Positions 9,073-20,000 of a stretch of DNA of 64,000 nt are shown piece after piece. A program made the translations under genes and the position numbers. Below the pieces are notes generated by a model, which had not been told where the DNA came from, did no database searches, and worked only from the letters and a program-made list of their open reading frames with translations. Source of the DNA: Flavobacteriales bacterium (GTDB lineage: Bacteria > Bacteroidota > Bacteroidia > Flavobacteriales_F > PHOS-HE28); contig JADJCX010000001.1 of the NCBI GenBank assembly GCA_016703005.1, forward strand, positions 248,001 through 312,000, in the 5' to 3' direction. The number at the start of each line of letters is the position of its first letter. The stretch's first letter is position 1.

Positions 9073-10800
9073 TCAATAGAACCCGATCTGGTTGCGAACG
9101 GCCAATGGTGTCCAACCACCAATGTTCACCAGGATCGGATCGCGGTCGTTGTTGAAGCCCGTGTATTTGATCTGTCCGTCCATGTTCACATCGGCATTGC
9201 TGTACACGCCGGACACCACGTTCAGCGGTTGAATGCCGCCGATGGCCTGTAGGATCGGATCGCGATCGTTGCTTACACCAACGTATTTGATCTGCCTGTT
9301 CCACGTTACGTCGCCGCTCCAGAGCTGGCGCTCGTTGAACAACAGGCTGTCGCCGTGCATGGCTTCGGAAAAGCAGGCCGTTGCCGTGTACAATGTGAAA
9401 TCCACCGCCGAGGTTGCAGAACCGAAGTTCTCGCCGAAGCGGACGATGGCTCCCAAGTGGTTGCGGTGGCGCACCGCTGTTCGGTAGCTGCCGAAGCGCA
9501 TAGCCAGTGGCAGCGGCCACGAGCCATCGAGCGCCACCACGTCGCCATCGCGTTGCAGGAGTGCCGGGCGGCTGTAATGTTCAGCGTCGCCGGGGTTGAG
9601 GACCCCATTATCCACGGCCATATCCACCACGATCCAATCCACTATCGCATCGCTACCGGTAGCGTTGAACACCGCAGGGTCCAGCGTATCGGGCCAACCG
9701 GCACCGGTGTAGGAGAATCCGAGCGCAGTGTAGGGTTCAACGGTGGGCAGGAGGCCCTGCGCTCGCAGGCTGTCATGCATATCCAAGGTCGCAGTGTTGA
9801 ACGGACCTTGCAGGAATACCCGTAAGGCAATGCTCGGGAGCTGCTGGTAACACGGGTCGATGCTGGTGCACACCGCTGGAGGGAAGCCGAAGTTCACGGC
9901 GCTCATCACCAAGTTGGGCGGCTGGTTGGGCAGGCAGGTGAGCGGGCTATTGGTGCAGTACAGGTTCACCAACGCATTGTGCAAGTACGGTAAGCAGGGC
10001 AGTTGCGTATCGGTAATGGTAAGTGTCACCAGATCATAGCTGGTGTTGTCCATGCCTTGGGTAAGCGGATTGAAGCTCAAGTTCACCGTTTGGGTCGACC
10101 CGAGACTTGTTACATGGTCGATCAGGTTGTGGCTCAGATCAACAGAAAATTCGGGCAGGAAGGTGAACGAGGTGATCAGGTTGTAACTGGCATTGACCAT
10201 ATTCAATGGACCGAAGTGGCCGGGGAGCGTGGCGAAGAGGTTGTGGCTGATGTCCAAGCTGTACAGCGACTGGAAATTGTCAGGGATCGTTGTCAGTTGG
10301 TTGTAGCTCAGGTCCATGGAGCCAACGCTGCCGTTGGAACCAATGATGTTGGTGAGCTGGTTGTGATGGGCATAAAGCGTATTCAATTGCTGCGCCACGG
10401 ACAGGTCGAGCGTAGTGCTGGAGTTGTAGGAGACCATCATGGTCTGCACCGGCAGGGGAACTATGAAGGTTCCCGTAAGCCCGCAGTTATTGGCGATCAG
10501 CGTATGCAGGCTCTGTGGCCCCATGAAGTACGTGATCGGGTTGCCGCTCACATTCAGTGTGCCTAAACTACTGAACGCCTGCATCCCCATCAGGTCGGAG
10601 ATGTTACCAGCGAACTGCAGGTCGATATACGTGGCGGACTGCACCCCCGGGTGCGTCTCATCGATGTTGCTCCCGACGATAGCCCCGGGATAGTTGTTGT
10701 TCACCCACGTGCGCAGGTTGGCATCGGGCATGGGGGTAAACGCCTGTAGCGCTTGAACCAATAACAACGCCAATAGGGTGGTGGGGTACCGATGGAGCAT
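9073..10800 (-). CDS. Leucine-rich-repeat surface protein with shared C-terminal module
   Basis: Exported protein of 575 residues from the ATG complementary to 10798-10800 (MLHRYPTTLLALLLVQALQA). An N-terminal cap (FTPMPDANLRTWVNNNYPG) leads into irregular leucine-rich repeats to about residue 300 (LTNIIGSNGSVGSMDLSYN, LTTIPDNFQSLYSLDISHN, LFATLPGHFG), then TCLPNQPPNL and a Cys-containing linker. From about residue 322 comes the most divergent copy of the shared module: IALRVFLQGPF, DAIVDWIVVDM, LLQRDGDVVALDG, TAVRHRNHLGA, IKYVGVSNDRDPIL, DVNMDGQIKYTG. It ends NQIGFY instead of the usual EQ(L/V)P. The same LRR front end occurs at 61069 and 63604; the 61069 copy has a T9SS tail instead. It is transcribed against its neighbours. 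Confidence 0.8.
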   Translation of the reverse strand: MLHRYPTTLLALLLVQALQAFTPMPDANLRTWVNNNYPGAIVGSNIDETHPGVQSATYIDLQFAGNISDLMGMQAFSSLGTLNVSGNPITYFMGPQSLHTLIANNCGLTGTFIVPLPVQTMMVSYNSSTTLDLSVAQQLNTLYAHHNQLTNIIGSNGSVGSMDLSYNQLTTIPDNFQSLYSLDISHNLFATLPGHFGPLNMVNASYNLITSFTFLPEFSVDLSHNLIDHVTSLGSTQTVNLSFNPLTQGMDNTSYDLVTLTITDTQLPCLPYLHNALVNLYCTNSPLTCLPNQPPNLVMSAVNFGFPPAVCTSIDPCYQQLPSIALRVFLQGPFNTATLDMHDSLRAQGLLPTVEPYTALGFSYTGAGWPDTLDPAVFNATGSDAIVDWIVVDMAVDNGVLNPGDAEHYSRPALLQRDGDVVALDGSWPLPLAMRFGSYRTAVRHRNHLGAIVRFGENFGSATSAVDFTLYTATACFSEAMHGDSLLFNERQLWSGDVTWNRQIKYVGVSNDRDPILQAIGGIQPLNVVSGVYSNADVNMDGQIKYTGFNNDRDPILVNIGGWTPLAVRNQIGFY

Positions 10801-10908
10801 GGTAGCGAAGGTATCGGAGGCAAGACGAGGGGAGGCTGGAATGGCTGCTTGCCGCACGTTCCTCCATCCTTTTACATTCACGCGCTTCCGGATCCCAAAC
10901 TTCTATAC

Positions 10909-13900
10909 ATGATGCTCCGCTACCCGACACTTATTGCCGCTGCATTGGTTGTTGCCGCAACGGCCAACGCGCAATGCGTTACCACCTACCCGAACACCGA
11001 AGCTTTCACGGACGGCACCGTGGGTGTGCCGGGCACCTTCGCGAACAACTGGGCGAACCAAGCCGGCGACGACCTGCAATGGAACGTGGACAACAACGGG
11101 ACTCCTACTGCGGCCACCGGCCCCATCGGGATCACACCGGTTACAACACCAATGGCAAATACGCCTACGTGGAAGCAACGGGTGCAGGTGCCACACCGAG
11201 CAAAAGCGCGATCCTGCAAAGTCCGTGTTACGACCTGTCGTCGCTCGCGAACCCTTACCTCACCTTCTGGTACCACATGCATGGGAACCAGATGGGCCAG
11301 CTGATCGTGGACCTGAACGTGAACGGCACCATCGTCAGCAACCTGTGGAGCCGGAGCGGGAACCAAGGCCAATGGTGGAAGCAGGGCTGGTTGGACTTGT
11401 CGCCATGGATCGGCCAGAACAACGTGCGCATCCGCTTCCGTGGGATCACCGGCGCCGGGGAGCTGAGCGATATCGCGATCGATGATGTGGTGGTGAAGTC
11501 CACGGTTCCCGTATTGGGTTGCCCGGATCCATTGGCAAGCAACTACAACGCGGCGGTGAACATCAACGACGGCACCTGCCAGTACGCCTGTCCGGTGGGC
11601 CAAGTGCGCGTGACCATCGACATCATCGCCGATAACTACCCGCAGGAAACAACATGGACGTTGAAGAACGCCACTACGCAAGTGACGCTGGCGTCGGGCA
11701 CCTTCACCGGTACCAGTGTTTGCGTACCGGCGAACACCTGCCTGGTGTTCCGCATCAACGACACGGCGGGCGATGGCATCTACCACAACAGCTACGGTTA
11801 CGGGCAATACACGGTGCTGGTGGATGGTGTGATCATTGTGCAGGATGGCACCTTCGGAAGCTTCGAGGAAACGAGCTTCAACTGCGGGCCGGGCCAGATG
11901 TGCAATACGGCCACCACCATCGGAGTGGGCACGCACACGGCGCCCAGTCTTGAACGATGGTTCGACTTCACACCGGCCGCAACCGGCAGTTACACGATCA
12001 GCACCTGCGGGTTGAACACCTGCGACACGAAGCTGTGGATCTACGACATGGCGTGCAATCTCATCAACCCGCAACCCGGTGTGGAGGGGGCAACGTTCGC
12101 TGATGACGACCTCGGCGGTTGCGGGCTACAAGCGGTGATCAGTGCTAACATGCCGGGCGGTGTGCTGCACCACATCCGCGTGGGCACCAACAACAGCAGT
12201 TGTTCGGCGGTGACCTTCAACATCACCTACAACGGTCCCGTGGTGGGTTGCATGGATGTGAACAGCTGCAACTTCGAACCGCTGGCCACGGTGCCGTGCA
12301 CCAATTGCTGTTTGGCCTTCGGCAACCCGCTCTGCCCCACGGGTCCGGACCTGGTGATGAACCAAGCGGCCTTGGCGGGCAGCCTCAACATGCAGTTGGT
12401 GAACATCACCGACGTGTGCGCGCCCACTGAAGGATGTGTGCGCGCACTGGGATCGCGTTACGTGATCCGCTTCTCCACCCGGATCGACAACATCGGGGAG
12501 GAGGACTACTATATCGGTAGCCCGAGCAACCAGCCGCAGATGTTCAACACGAACAACTGCCACGGACACGCGCATTATGCGGGCTATGCCGATTACGTGC
12601 TCTTCGATGCCGACAACAACAAGATCCCGGTCGGGTTCAAGAACGGTTACTGTGTGATCGACGTGGGCTGTTTCGGTGGCACGGGCCAGTTCGGTTGCAG
12701 CAACATGGGCATCAGCAGCATGTGCTACGATCAATACGGCAGCGGCACCACGTGCAACTGGATGGACATTACCGATGTGCCGGACGGTACGTACACCATG
12801 GTGCTGCGCACCAATTGGCAACAGCGCCCCGATGCGCTCGGGCGACACGAGACGTCGTACAGCAACAATTCCGCGCAGGTATGCATCAACCTGACCGGCT
12901 TCGGCGGTGTGCGTGGGTTCACCGTAGCAACACCTTGCCCCATTTGGACGGATTGCACCGGCGTGCCGAACGGCGATGCGATCGTGGATTGCACTGGCCA
13001 ATGCAACGGCACGGTGAAGACCGGCGACCGCAATGCCGATGGAGCATATAGCGCCGCCGACCCTCAGCAATACGTGCAGGAGATCCTCGGCGACGATGCC
13101 GTGTTAAGCACCTGCACCGACCTGAATGCCGACGGGGCCATTACCGTAACGGATGCGGCTTTGCTGGCGGAGTGCTATAACCAACAGGGCACGCACGATG
13201 GCGGACCCGGTCACGTACTGCACTACCACCCATGGTGCGAATTCCCGCGTGGTTTCCAGAACACGCTGCACACCAGCACGCTCTCCTTGCAGAACCTCAA
13301 CACGCTCAACAACACCGTTGATGTCTACGTGACCAACCCGGACAATCGGGTGCTCGCGTACGAGTTCCTGGTGAGCGGCCTCACGATCCAGAGCGTGACC
13401 AACCTGGCCACACAACTGAACGGCGACATCACGCTGAACAGCAGCCTTGGTGGCACCCGCGTGATCGGCATTTGCTACAACGACAGCTCGTTGGCCAAGA
13501 GCGCAGTGGCAGTGCCGCTGTGCCGAATCCAATATCTGAGCCTCAACGCCGCGCAGATCTGCATCAGCGATATCATCGATATCGTGAACGAGGACGGGAA
13601 CAATGTGAGCAATGCGATCGGCGGCGGTTGCCTCGCGGTGCCGAACACCGTTGCCGTCAACGTGGGAGCATTCTTGGAAGGTCCGTATGCCGCGCCGATG
13701 ATGAACGACGACCTGCGCGTGTTGGATGTGATCCCGGCTACAGAACCGCACACGGCACTTGGCTTCACGCATGCCGGTGGTGGTGGTGGGGAGACGGCCG
13801 CGCCAGTGGTGTTCGATGTAACCGGGAACGATGCGATCGTCGATTGGGTACTGGTCGAAGCGCGCACGGCTGTGTTGCCCTTCACGTTGCTCGCCACACG

Positions 13901-14390
13901 CAGTGCGTTGATCCAGCGCGATGGCGATGTGGTGGGCACCGACGGTGTAAGCCCTGTGCTGTTGAACCTTTCCCCGGGTACGTACCATGTTGGCATCCGG
14001 CACCGCAACCACTTGGGCTGTCTGACAGCTTCGGCTGTTACGCTCGGGGCCTTGCCCACAACGGTCGACTTCCGCAGCCCGGCTACGCTCACGTATGGGG
14101 TTGAAGCACGCAAAAACGTTGGCGGTACCATGGTGTTATGGTGTGGCAACGTGGTGCGCGATATACCCACCAATGTGGTGAAGTACGCCGGTGCCAGCAA
14201 CGATCGCGATCCGATCCTGCAAGTGGTAGGCGGCAACGTGCCCACTGCCACGGTGACCGGCTATTACCGCGAGGATGTGAACCTGAGCGGCGTGGTGAAG
14301 TATACCGGAACGGCCAACGATCGCGATCCGATCCTGATCAATATCGGTGGCACTATTCCCACGGCCACGCGGTTAGAGCAGATGCCTTAG
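10909..14390 (+). CDS. Lysyl-oxidase-like exported multidomain protein with shared C-terminal module (one frame break)
   Basis: Very large exported protein, about 1160 residues once one frame break near 11130 is healed. From ATG 10909 the signal peptide is MMLRYPTLIAAALVVAATANA. The true frame runs through AFTDGTVGVPGTFANNW to about 11128, then continues as DHTGYNTNGKYAYVEATGAG. Domains in order: a MAM-like sandwich; a PQETTW/DGIYHNSYGYGQYTV domain shared with other proteins here; a PPC-like region; a GCMDVNSCNFEP motif; and a lysyl oxidase domain. The last carries the copper-type HxHxH motif (CHGHAHYAGYADY, His codons at 12561, 12567 and 12573), then GFKNGYCVID and CNWMDITDVPDGTYTM. A cohesin/dockerin-like section (TGDRNADGAYSAAD, DLNADGAITVTDAAL) precedes the shared module from about 13655, ending TRLEQMP. 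Lysyl oxidases oxidise peptidyl lysine; activity here is inference. Confidence 0.75.
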
Positions 14391-14397
14391 CACCGCG

Positions 14398-14465
14398 CAA
14401 GTCTGTCATCTGGAACCCACGCTGAGTCTGTCATCCCGAACCGTCATCGGTGAGGGATCTCACAT
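14398..14465. repeat. Partial copy of a dispersed TGTCATCCC...GAGGGATCT repeat
   Basis: AGTCTGTCATCTGGAA is followed by AGTCTGTCATCCCGAA and then GAGGGATCTCAC. The same words occur in inverse orientation at about 51936-51973, so this looks like one family of dispersed intergenic repeats. It lies between two convergent genes and may also help end transcription. Confidence 0.5.
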
Positions 14466-14483
14466 GAGGTGAGGTCAGCGAAC

Positions 14484-16778
14484 TCAATGCGCCTGCGCCT
14501 GCGCATCATGCACATGCGGCGCACCGTTGCCCTTCAGCTTCACTTTCGGAAGTGCCCATGGTGTGGCTTGCGGTTGGCCTTCCATCAGTTTCATTGCAGT
14601 ATCCATGGTCATGTTGGTGAAGACCTGCTTGGTGCCGCTGCGCGGCCAAGTCACCTCCACTTGTGTAATGGCCGTTGCATCGCCCAAGCCGATCTCTTGC
14701 CGCAGGCTGCTGCTACCGAAGCTGCCGCCAGTGCCCACGGAAACGTGGATGTCGCGATCGCCCTTAGGCGTTTTCACGGTTACACGGATTCGCGCACCGA
14801 TGGCACACGTGGGGCTATTGGTCCCTTGCAGCGACAACGTGATCCAGTGATTGCCGAAGCCGGGGTTCTCGAAGAGCAGGTTGTGGGCATTGTCCCCTTC
14901 GTAGGCGCCGCCCATGACGGCATAAATGTCCTGGTCGCCATCGTTGTCCACATCGGCCATGGCTACCCCGTGGCCTTTCTGTATGCTCCCCACGCCTGCG
15001 GCTGCCGTAACGTCCGTGAACGTGCCCTTGCCGGTGTTCCGGAACATCAGGTTGGGGATCAGCGATCGGAAGTCGGGTTCACCGGTACCCAAGTACATAT
15101 CGAGGAAGCCGTCGTTATCGAGATCACAAAAGTTGCTGCCCATAGCGAATACAGGACGGTCCAGGCCGGCGTGCTTGCTCATATCCTCGAAGGTGCCGTT
15201 GCCTTTGTTGCGGTAGAGTTTCGGTGTTTCGCAACTGTTGGGCATACCTAAGTAGTACGCTCCGTTGTAGTGGCCGAAGGGTTTCGTGTCCGGTTGACGA
15301 GGGAATGCGCTGACGAAAATGTCGAGCCAACCATCGTTGTCGTAGTCCCACATCCAACAAGGGAAGCTGTTCTGTGGGTTGCTGACACCGGCCTGCTTGG
15401 CCATGTCCTTGAACCGGAATTCCCCATTGCTGCCGGGGCCTTGGTTCATAAAGAGCATATTGTCCCCAACAAGGTTGCTCAGATAGAGGTCAGGGTAGCC
15501 GTCGTTGTTCACATCGCCCCATGCGCAAGCTTTAATGAAAGCCGTCACGTTGACGCCCGCTATCCCGGCCACTTCGGTGAAGGTGCCATTGCCGTTGTTG
15601 TGATACAGTTCACTTGGGTGCACGTTGCCATTGTCGCTTTCGTTGCCGATGAACAAGTCCAAGTGACCATCCCGATCGTAATCACTCCAACCTGCATTCT
15701 GTGTAGGGTGGAATGACAAGAGCCCTGCGGCCTTGGTCACATCCTCGAATACGCCTTTGCCATTGTTCCTCAACAGCGAATTGGGTTGGTCGCCCGGCAC
15801 ACGCCATGCACCGCGGAGCATCAACACGTCAGCATCGCCATCGTTATCGTAGTCCGCGTGGATCATGTTCAATGCGCCCGTGATACCAGTAATGCCCGCC
15901 TCCGCGGTCCGCTCGGTGAAGGTGCCGTCCGTGCCACCGGAGAAGTACCTCAATTGTGAGTTCAGCGCCCATGACGAAGCCAGGATGTCGATCATGCCAT
16001 CACCGTTGAAGTCTTCCAGGCATACCCCTCCGCACACATCGTTGATATCCAGACCGACCGCGCCGGCGATATCAGGGAACCGGGGAAAGCCTGTTTGACT
16101 GCCCAGTGCTTCGGCAGGAATGACCCACTTTGCGGGTACGTGCGAAGGGTGTTCTCCCAACGTCATGTATGCAATGTTGATCATCCAGCGAGCTGTAAGG
16201 TCATCGGGCGCCTCATTGAGGATGCGTGTGTAGATGCCGATCGCCTTGCGCGAACCGGAGGGATCGGCATGTTCCGCTTTTTTCGAGAGCGGCATCAAGC
16301 ACGACTCATTGTTGTGGTTCTGTATGCAATTGGTCTGCTCGCCGATGCGCATGTATGTGAGTGCCAGCATGTGCAACAGTTCGCTGCGTACTTGCGGGGG
16401 CATGGTGAAAACCCCTTGGTCCAACTGGCTCACATATGCATCAGCGATGGGCAAGGCTTCAGTAGTGCGGCCGGCCCGGATCAACTCGGTGCACTGCTGA
16501 AGCCGCAACTGTACTTGTTGCCCGGGGTCCTTGGTCTGAGCCGCAAGTTGGCCGAAATGGTCAGCCCGGGCGCTATTTTGGTAGCCGTCTTGCAAGGGGT
16601 CGGCAATTCGACCCATAGCGGCAGTGAGCAATTGGATCATTTCTTCGGTACCGGCTGACAGGTCAACTGGTGCCGGGCACGGTTTGGTAGTGCTATCGGC
16701 AGCCAATTGCTGGCTGCCGTCCTGGCCGCATCCGATGATACCAATAGCGAAAAGGACGAAAAGGATCTTTCTGCACAT
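14484..16778 (-). CDS. CRTAC1-type FG-GAP/VCBS repeat lipoprotein with ASPIC/UnbV domain
   Basis: Predicted lipoprotein of 764 residues: MCRKILFVLFAIGIIGCGQDG gives a lipobox with the Cys at residue 17. Residues about 40-220 are helical and TPR-like (LLHMLALTYMRIGEQ, LTARWMINIAYMTLGE). From about 240 to 640 there are FG-GAP/VCBS repeats with calcium loops (DFNGDGMIDILASS, DYDNDGDADVLM, DYDRDGHLDLFIGN, DVNNDGYPDLYLSN, DLDNDGFLDMYLG, DVDNDGDQDIYAV), predicting a seven-bladed propeller. The C-terminal ASPIC/UnbV domain is recognised by NHWITLSLQGTNSP and IGARIRVTVKTP. Lipidation points to surface or periplasmic display; no enzyme activity is known for most of this family. It lacks both the T9SS tail and the shared module, unlike nearly all neighbours. 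Confidence 0.85.
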   Translation of the reverse strand: MCRKILFVLFAIGIIGCGQDGSQQLAADSTTKPCPAPVDLSAGTEEMIQLLTAAMGRIADPLQDGYQNSARADHFGQLAAQTKDPGQQVQLRLQQCTELIRAGRTTEALPIADAYVSQLDQGVFTMPPQVRSELLHMLALTYMRIGEQTNCIQNHNNESCLMPLSKKAEHADPSGSRKAIGIYTRILNEAPDDLTARWMINIAYMTLGEHPSHVPAKWVIPAEALGSQTGFPRFPDIAGAVGLDINDVCGGVCLEDFNGDGMIDILASSWALNSQLRYFSGGTDGTFTERTAEAGITGITGALNMIHADYDNDGDADVLMLRGAWRVPGDQPNSLLRNNGKGVFEDVTKAAGLLSFHPTQNAGWSDYDRDGHLDLFIGNESDNGNVHPSELYHNNGNGTFTEVAGIAGVNVTAFIKACAWGDVNNDGYPDLYLSNLVGDNMLFMNQGPGSNGEFRFKDMAKQAGVSNPQNSFPCWMWDYDNDGWLDIFVSAFPRQPDTKPFGHYNGAYYLGMPNSCETPKLYRNKGNGTFEDMSKHAGLDRPVFAMGSNFCDLDNDGFLDMYLGTGEPDFRSLIPNLMFRNTGKGTFTDVTAAAGVGSIQKGHGVAMADVDNDGDQDIYAVMGGAYEGDNAHNLLFENPGFGNHWITLSLQGTNSPTCAIGARIRVTVKTPKGDRDIHVSVGTGGSFGSSSLRQEIGLGDATAITQVEVTWPRSGTKQVFTNMTMDTAMKLMEGQPQATPWALPKVKLKGNGAPHVHDAQAQAH

Positions 16779-17019
16779 ATCTCCCGCGGATTGAGCCGCG
16801 AAGAAACTCCTAGCAAGCGTACAACTGTCCCGATCATGCGGACGTTTCGTTCAATCTTGCGATCCTACGGCATCGTTGTGTGTAGCAACACGGCCGAACT
16901 GATGGAGCGCAGATGGCGGTTTGCTCATCGCCACATGTTGGATCTTGGGCGATCGGCACTGGAACCGAGCTGGGCGATCCTCTACTTTGCGCCGCGCTCG
17001 AACCCTAAGAAGACACTTG

Positions 17020-20000
17020 ATGATGCTCCGTACGCTCGTTCTGTATGCAGTTGTATTGCTCACCTGCACGACCCAGGCCCAAGACTATGTAGAACTGCAC
17101 AATGCCGAAGTGCTGCAACTGGAGTTCCTTGGTGTTACGCAAGCCTATCGGGACTGGGATCACACGGCCAAATTCACCGATGAGCCCACGCGCGACGCGA
17201 ACGGCATCATCATCAAGCAGGAAGCACGTGGTGTGAAGGAGAGCCGCCTTCACCAGGCCGTTAACCCCTTGGCTCTGCCGCAGGGTGCCGACCCTGTGTG
17301 GCAGGACCGCGATGGTGTCCGCCAACGTGGACGAGCGCTCGACCTGAGCATTAACGGTATGGGCAACACAGGAGTGAACCCGGCCGATCCGTGCCTGGAG
17401 GTGGGGCCCAACCACGTGATCCAGATGATCAATGGTTCCAGCGGCGCGTACTTCCAGATCTTCAACAAGACAGGCGCCTCGTTGGGTGCACAGACCTATC
17501 TCGACAATTTCATCAATGGTATAGGCGGCATCACCAGCTACTCCGGTTTGGGCGATCCGATCGTGTTGTATGACGCATTGGCCGACCGTTGGCTGATGAG
17601 CGAATTCTCCAGTAGTGGAAACCGCATGGTGATGTGCGTGTCAACCACTGCTGATCCGCTGGGTACATGGTACACCTACAGCTTCACTGCGCCGGCCTTC
17701 CCAGACTACCCGAAGTACGGGGTGTGGAATACGGCCTACATCATTACGAGCAACGAAGGAACAGGCTGCCCGATCTACGCACTGGACCGCACGAAGATGC
17801 TCTCCGGACTTGCAGCCACTTCACAACGCTTCACCACCCCGGACTACCCCACGATCGGTTTCCAAGCCACCACGCCGATCACCTTCGAGGGTGGTACGCC
17901 ACCACCGGCGGGAGCTCCTGCCATGGTAATGCGCATGGCTGACGACGGATGGAGCGGCACTATACCCAACGACCGATTGGAATTGTGGACACTGACACTC
18001 GACTTCGTAACACCTGCCAACTCGGTACTCGCAGGGCCGAGTTATATGGCCACCTCATCATTCAGCACGGACCTATGCGGCTACACGTCCTTTTCTTGCA
18101 TTGATCAGCCCGGTACGACCACGAATCTGGATCCATTGCGAGAAGTGATCATGAACCGCGCCGCCTACCGGAATTTCGGGGGGCATGAGTCGATCGTATG
18201 CAACCATGTCACGGATGTGACCCTGACGGACCGTGCCGGAGTGCGTTGGTATGAATTGCGTCGCACTGGGGGTATTGCAAATCCGTGGAGCATCTACCAA
18301 GAGGGCACCTATTCACCGGATGCCACCAACCGGTGGATGGGCATGATCTCGATCAACGCGGTGGGTGATATCGGTCTCGCTTACAACGTCAGTAGCAGTT
18401 CCATCTATCCCGGTATCCGTTATACGGGGCGCTATGCCTCGGATCCGCTGGGGCAAATGACGTTCGCTGAAACCACTGTTGTGGCCGGTGTGAACTTCAA
18501 CAGCAGCAACCGCTACGGCGATTACAATTCATTGGACGTGGACCCGGTAACGGGCAGTTTCTGGGGTACTGCGAAACACAATCCTGCCAACGCGTGGAGC
18601 ACGCGCATCTTCTCGTTCTCGTTCCCCGGCGTCGGTTGCACCGCGCCCACGGTGTCGCAGAGCGTCGTGGACAATTGCGGTGCCGGCACCTTCACGTTGT
18701 CGGTGACGATCGGCGCCAACGGCGATGCGCCGAACTACGATGTGTACACCAGTGTGAACGGGGGAGCGCAGACATTCAACAGCACACGTACCCCAGGAAC
18801 ATATGTCGTCGGTACATACGCCTTCGGTACCAGTGTGGTGACACAAGTGCGGCACAATGTGAACGCGGCGTGCAACCAAACGCTTGCCGCTGCCACTTCA
18901 TCCGGTAGCGCTTGTTGCACTGCGCCCACTGCGCTCGTTTCAGGCACCTGCCTCGGTGCGACCAATTACAATGTGAGCGTTAACGTGACTTCGATGGGGA
19001 GCGCAACGTCGATCGCGATCCAGATCGATGCTGACGCTGGAGGACCGGGACTGCCGGTGACTGTGCAGACCGTTACCTCAACAGGTACGTACGGTCCATT
19101 TGGTAACTATACCAGTGGGTCGCCGGTGAACGTGCTCCTCGTGCACAACCTCTTCACGATCTGCAACACTGCCATCAACGGGTTCGTCAGGAATTGCAAT
19201 GTGCCGGGCGCGGGTTGTACCGTGTACAACAGTACAGCGCCCACCACCATCGTGGACAATACCACTGTCACCAACAATATCGTGGTGCCCGCTTTGGGTG
19301 GAGCCACGATCACGGACCTGAACGTTTATGTGAACATCACGCATTCGTGGGTAAGCGATGTGCGCCTCACCTTGACAAGTCCGGCCGGAACGGCAATTGC
19401 GCTGATCAATTCCGGACTATGCACGGATCAGGACAACATCATCGTGGAGTTCGATCAAACCGGCGCGAACGGCAACGTTGGAGTTACGTGTCCAATGAAC
19501 AACCTGTATGTGATACCAGCGGTATCACTTGCCGGGCTCAATGGCCAATCGTTCCAAGGCATCTGGACGCTGAGCGTTCAGGATGTTGTAACACAGGATG
19601 CAGGTACGCTGAACAGTTGGTGCCTGATACCCACATTGTTGAACCCGAACGTTTCGCTCACGCCGAAAGTGTTCATGGAAGGTCCGTACAACAGCGGCGC
19701 TGGTACGATGACCGACGCGTTGCGCACGCTGCCGACCTTCCCGCTCAGCGAACCCTACACCGCCATGGGCTTTGTCAATGCAGCAGGCGGTGGAGGGGAA
19801 ACCACCGCCGCAGGAGTGCTTGCCGTTACCGGCAACAATGCAATAGTTGACTGGGTGCGTATTGAACTTCGCAACAGCGCAACTCCCACCGTTCTAGTGG
19901 CATCGCGGCATGCGCTGGTGCAACGCGATGGTGACGTGGTGAGCGCTGCCGATGGCACGTCCGCGATCACAATGGGTGTTAGCGCGGGCAACTATTATGT

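Noticed and set aside
10974..11130. An open frame giving the lysyl-oxidase protein a start at 10974
   Set aside because: Its first 50 or so residues are Arg/His-rich shadow translation; the overlapping frame from 10909 has a proper signal peptide and joins by a single shift.
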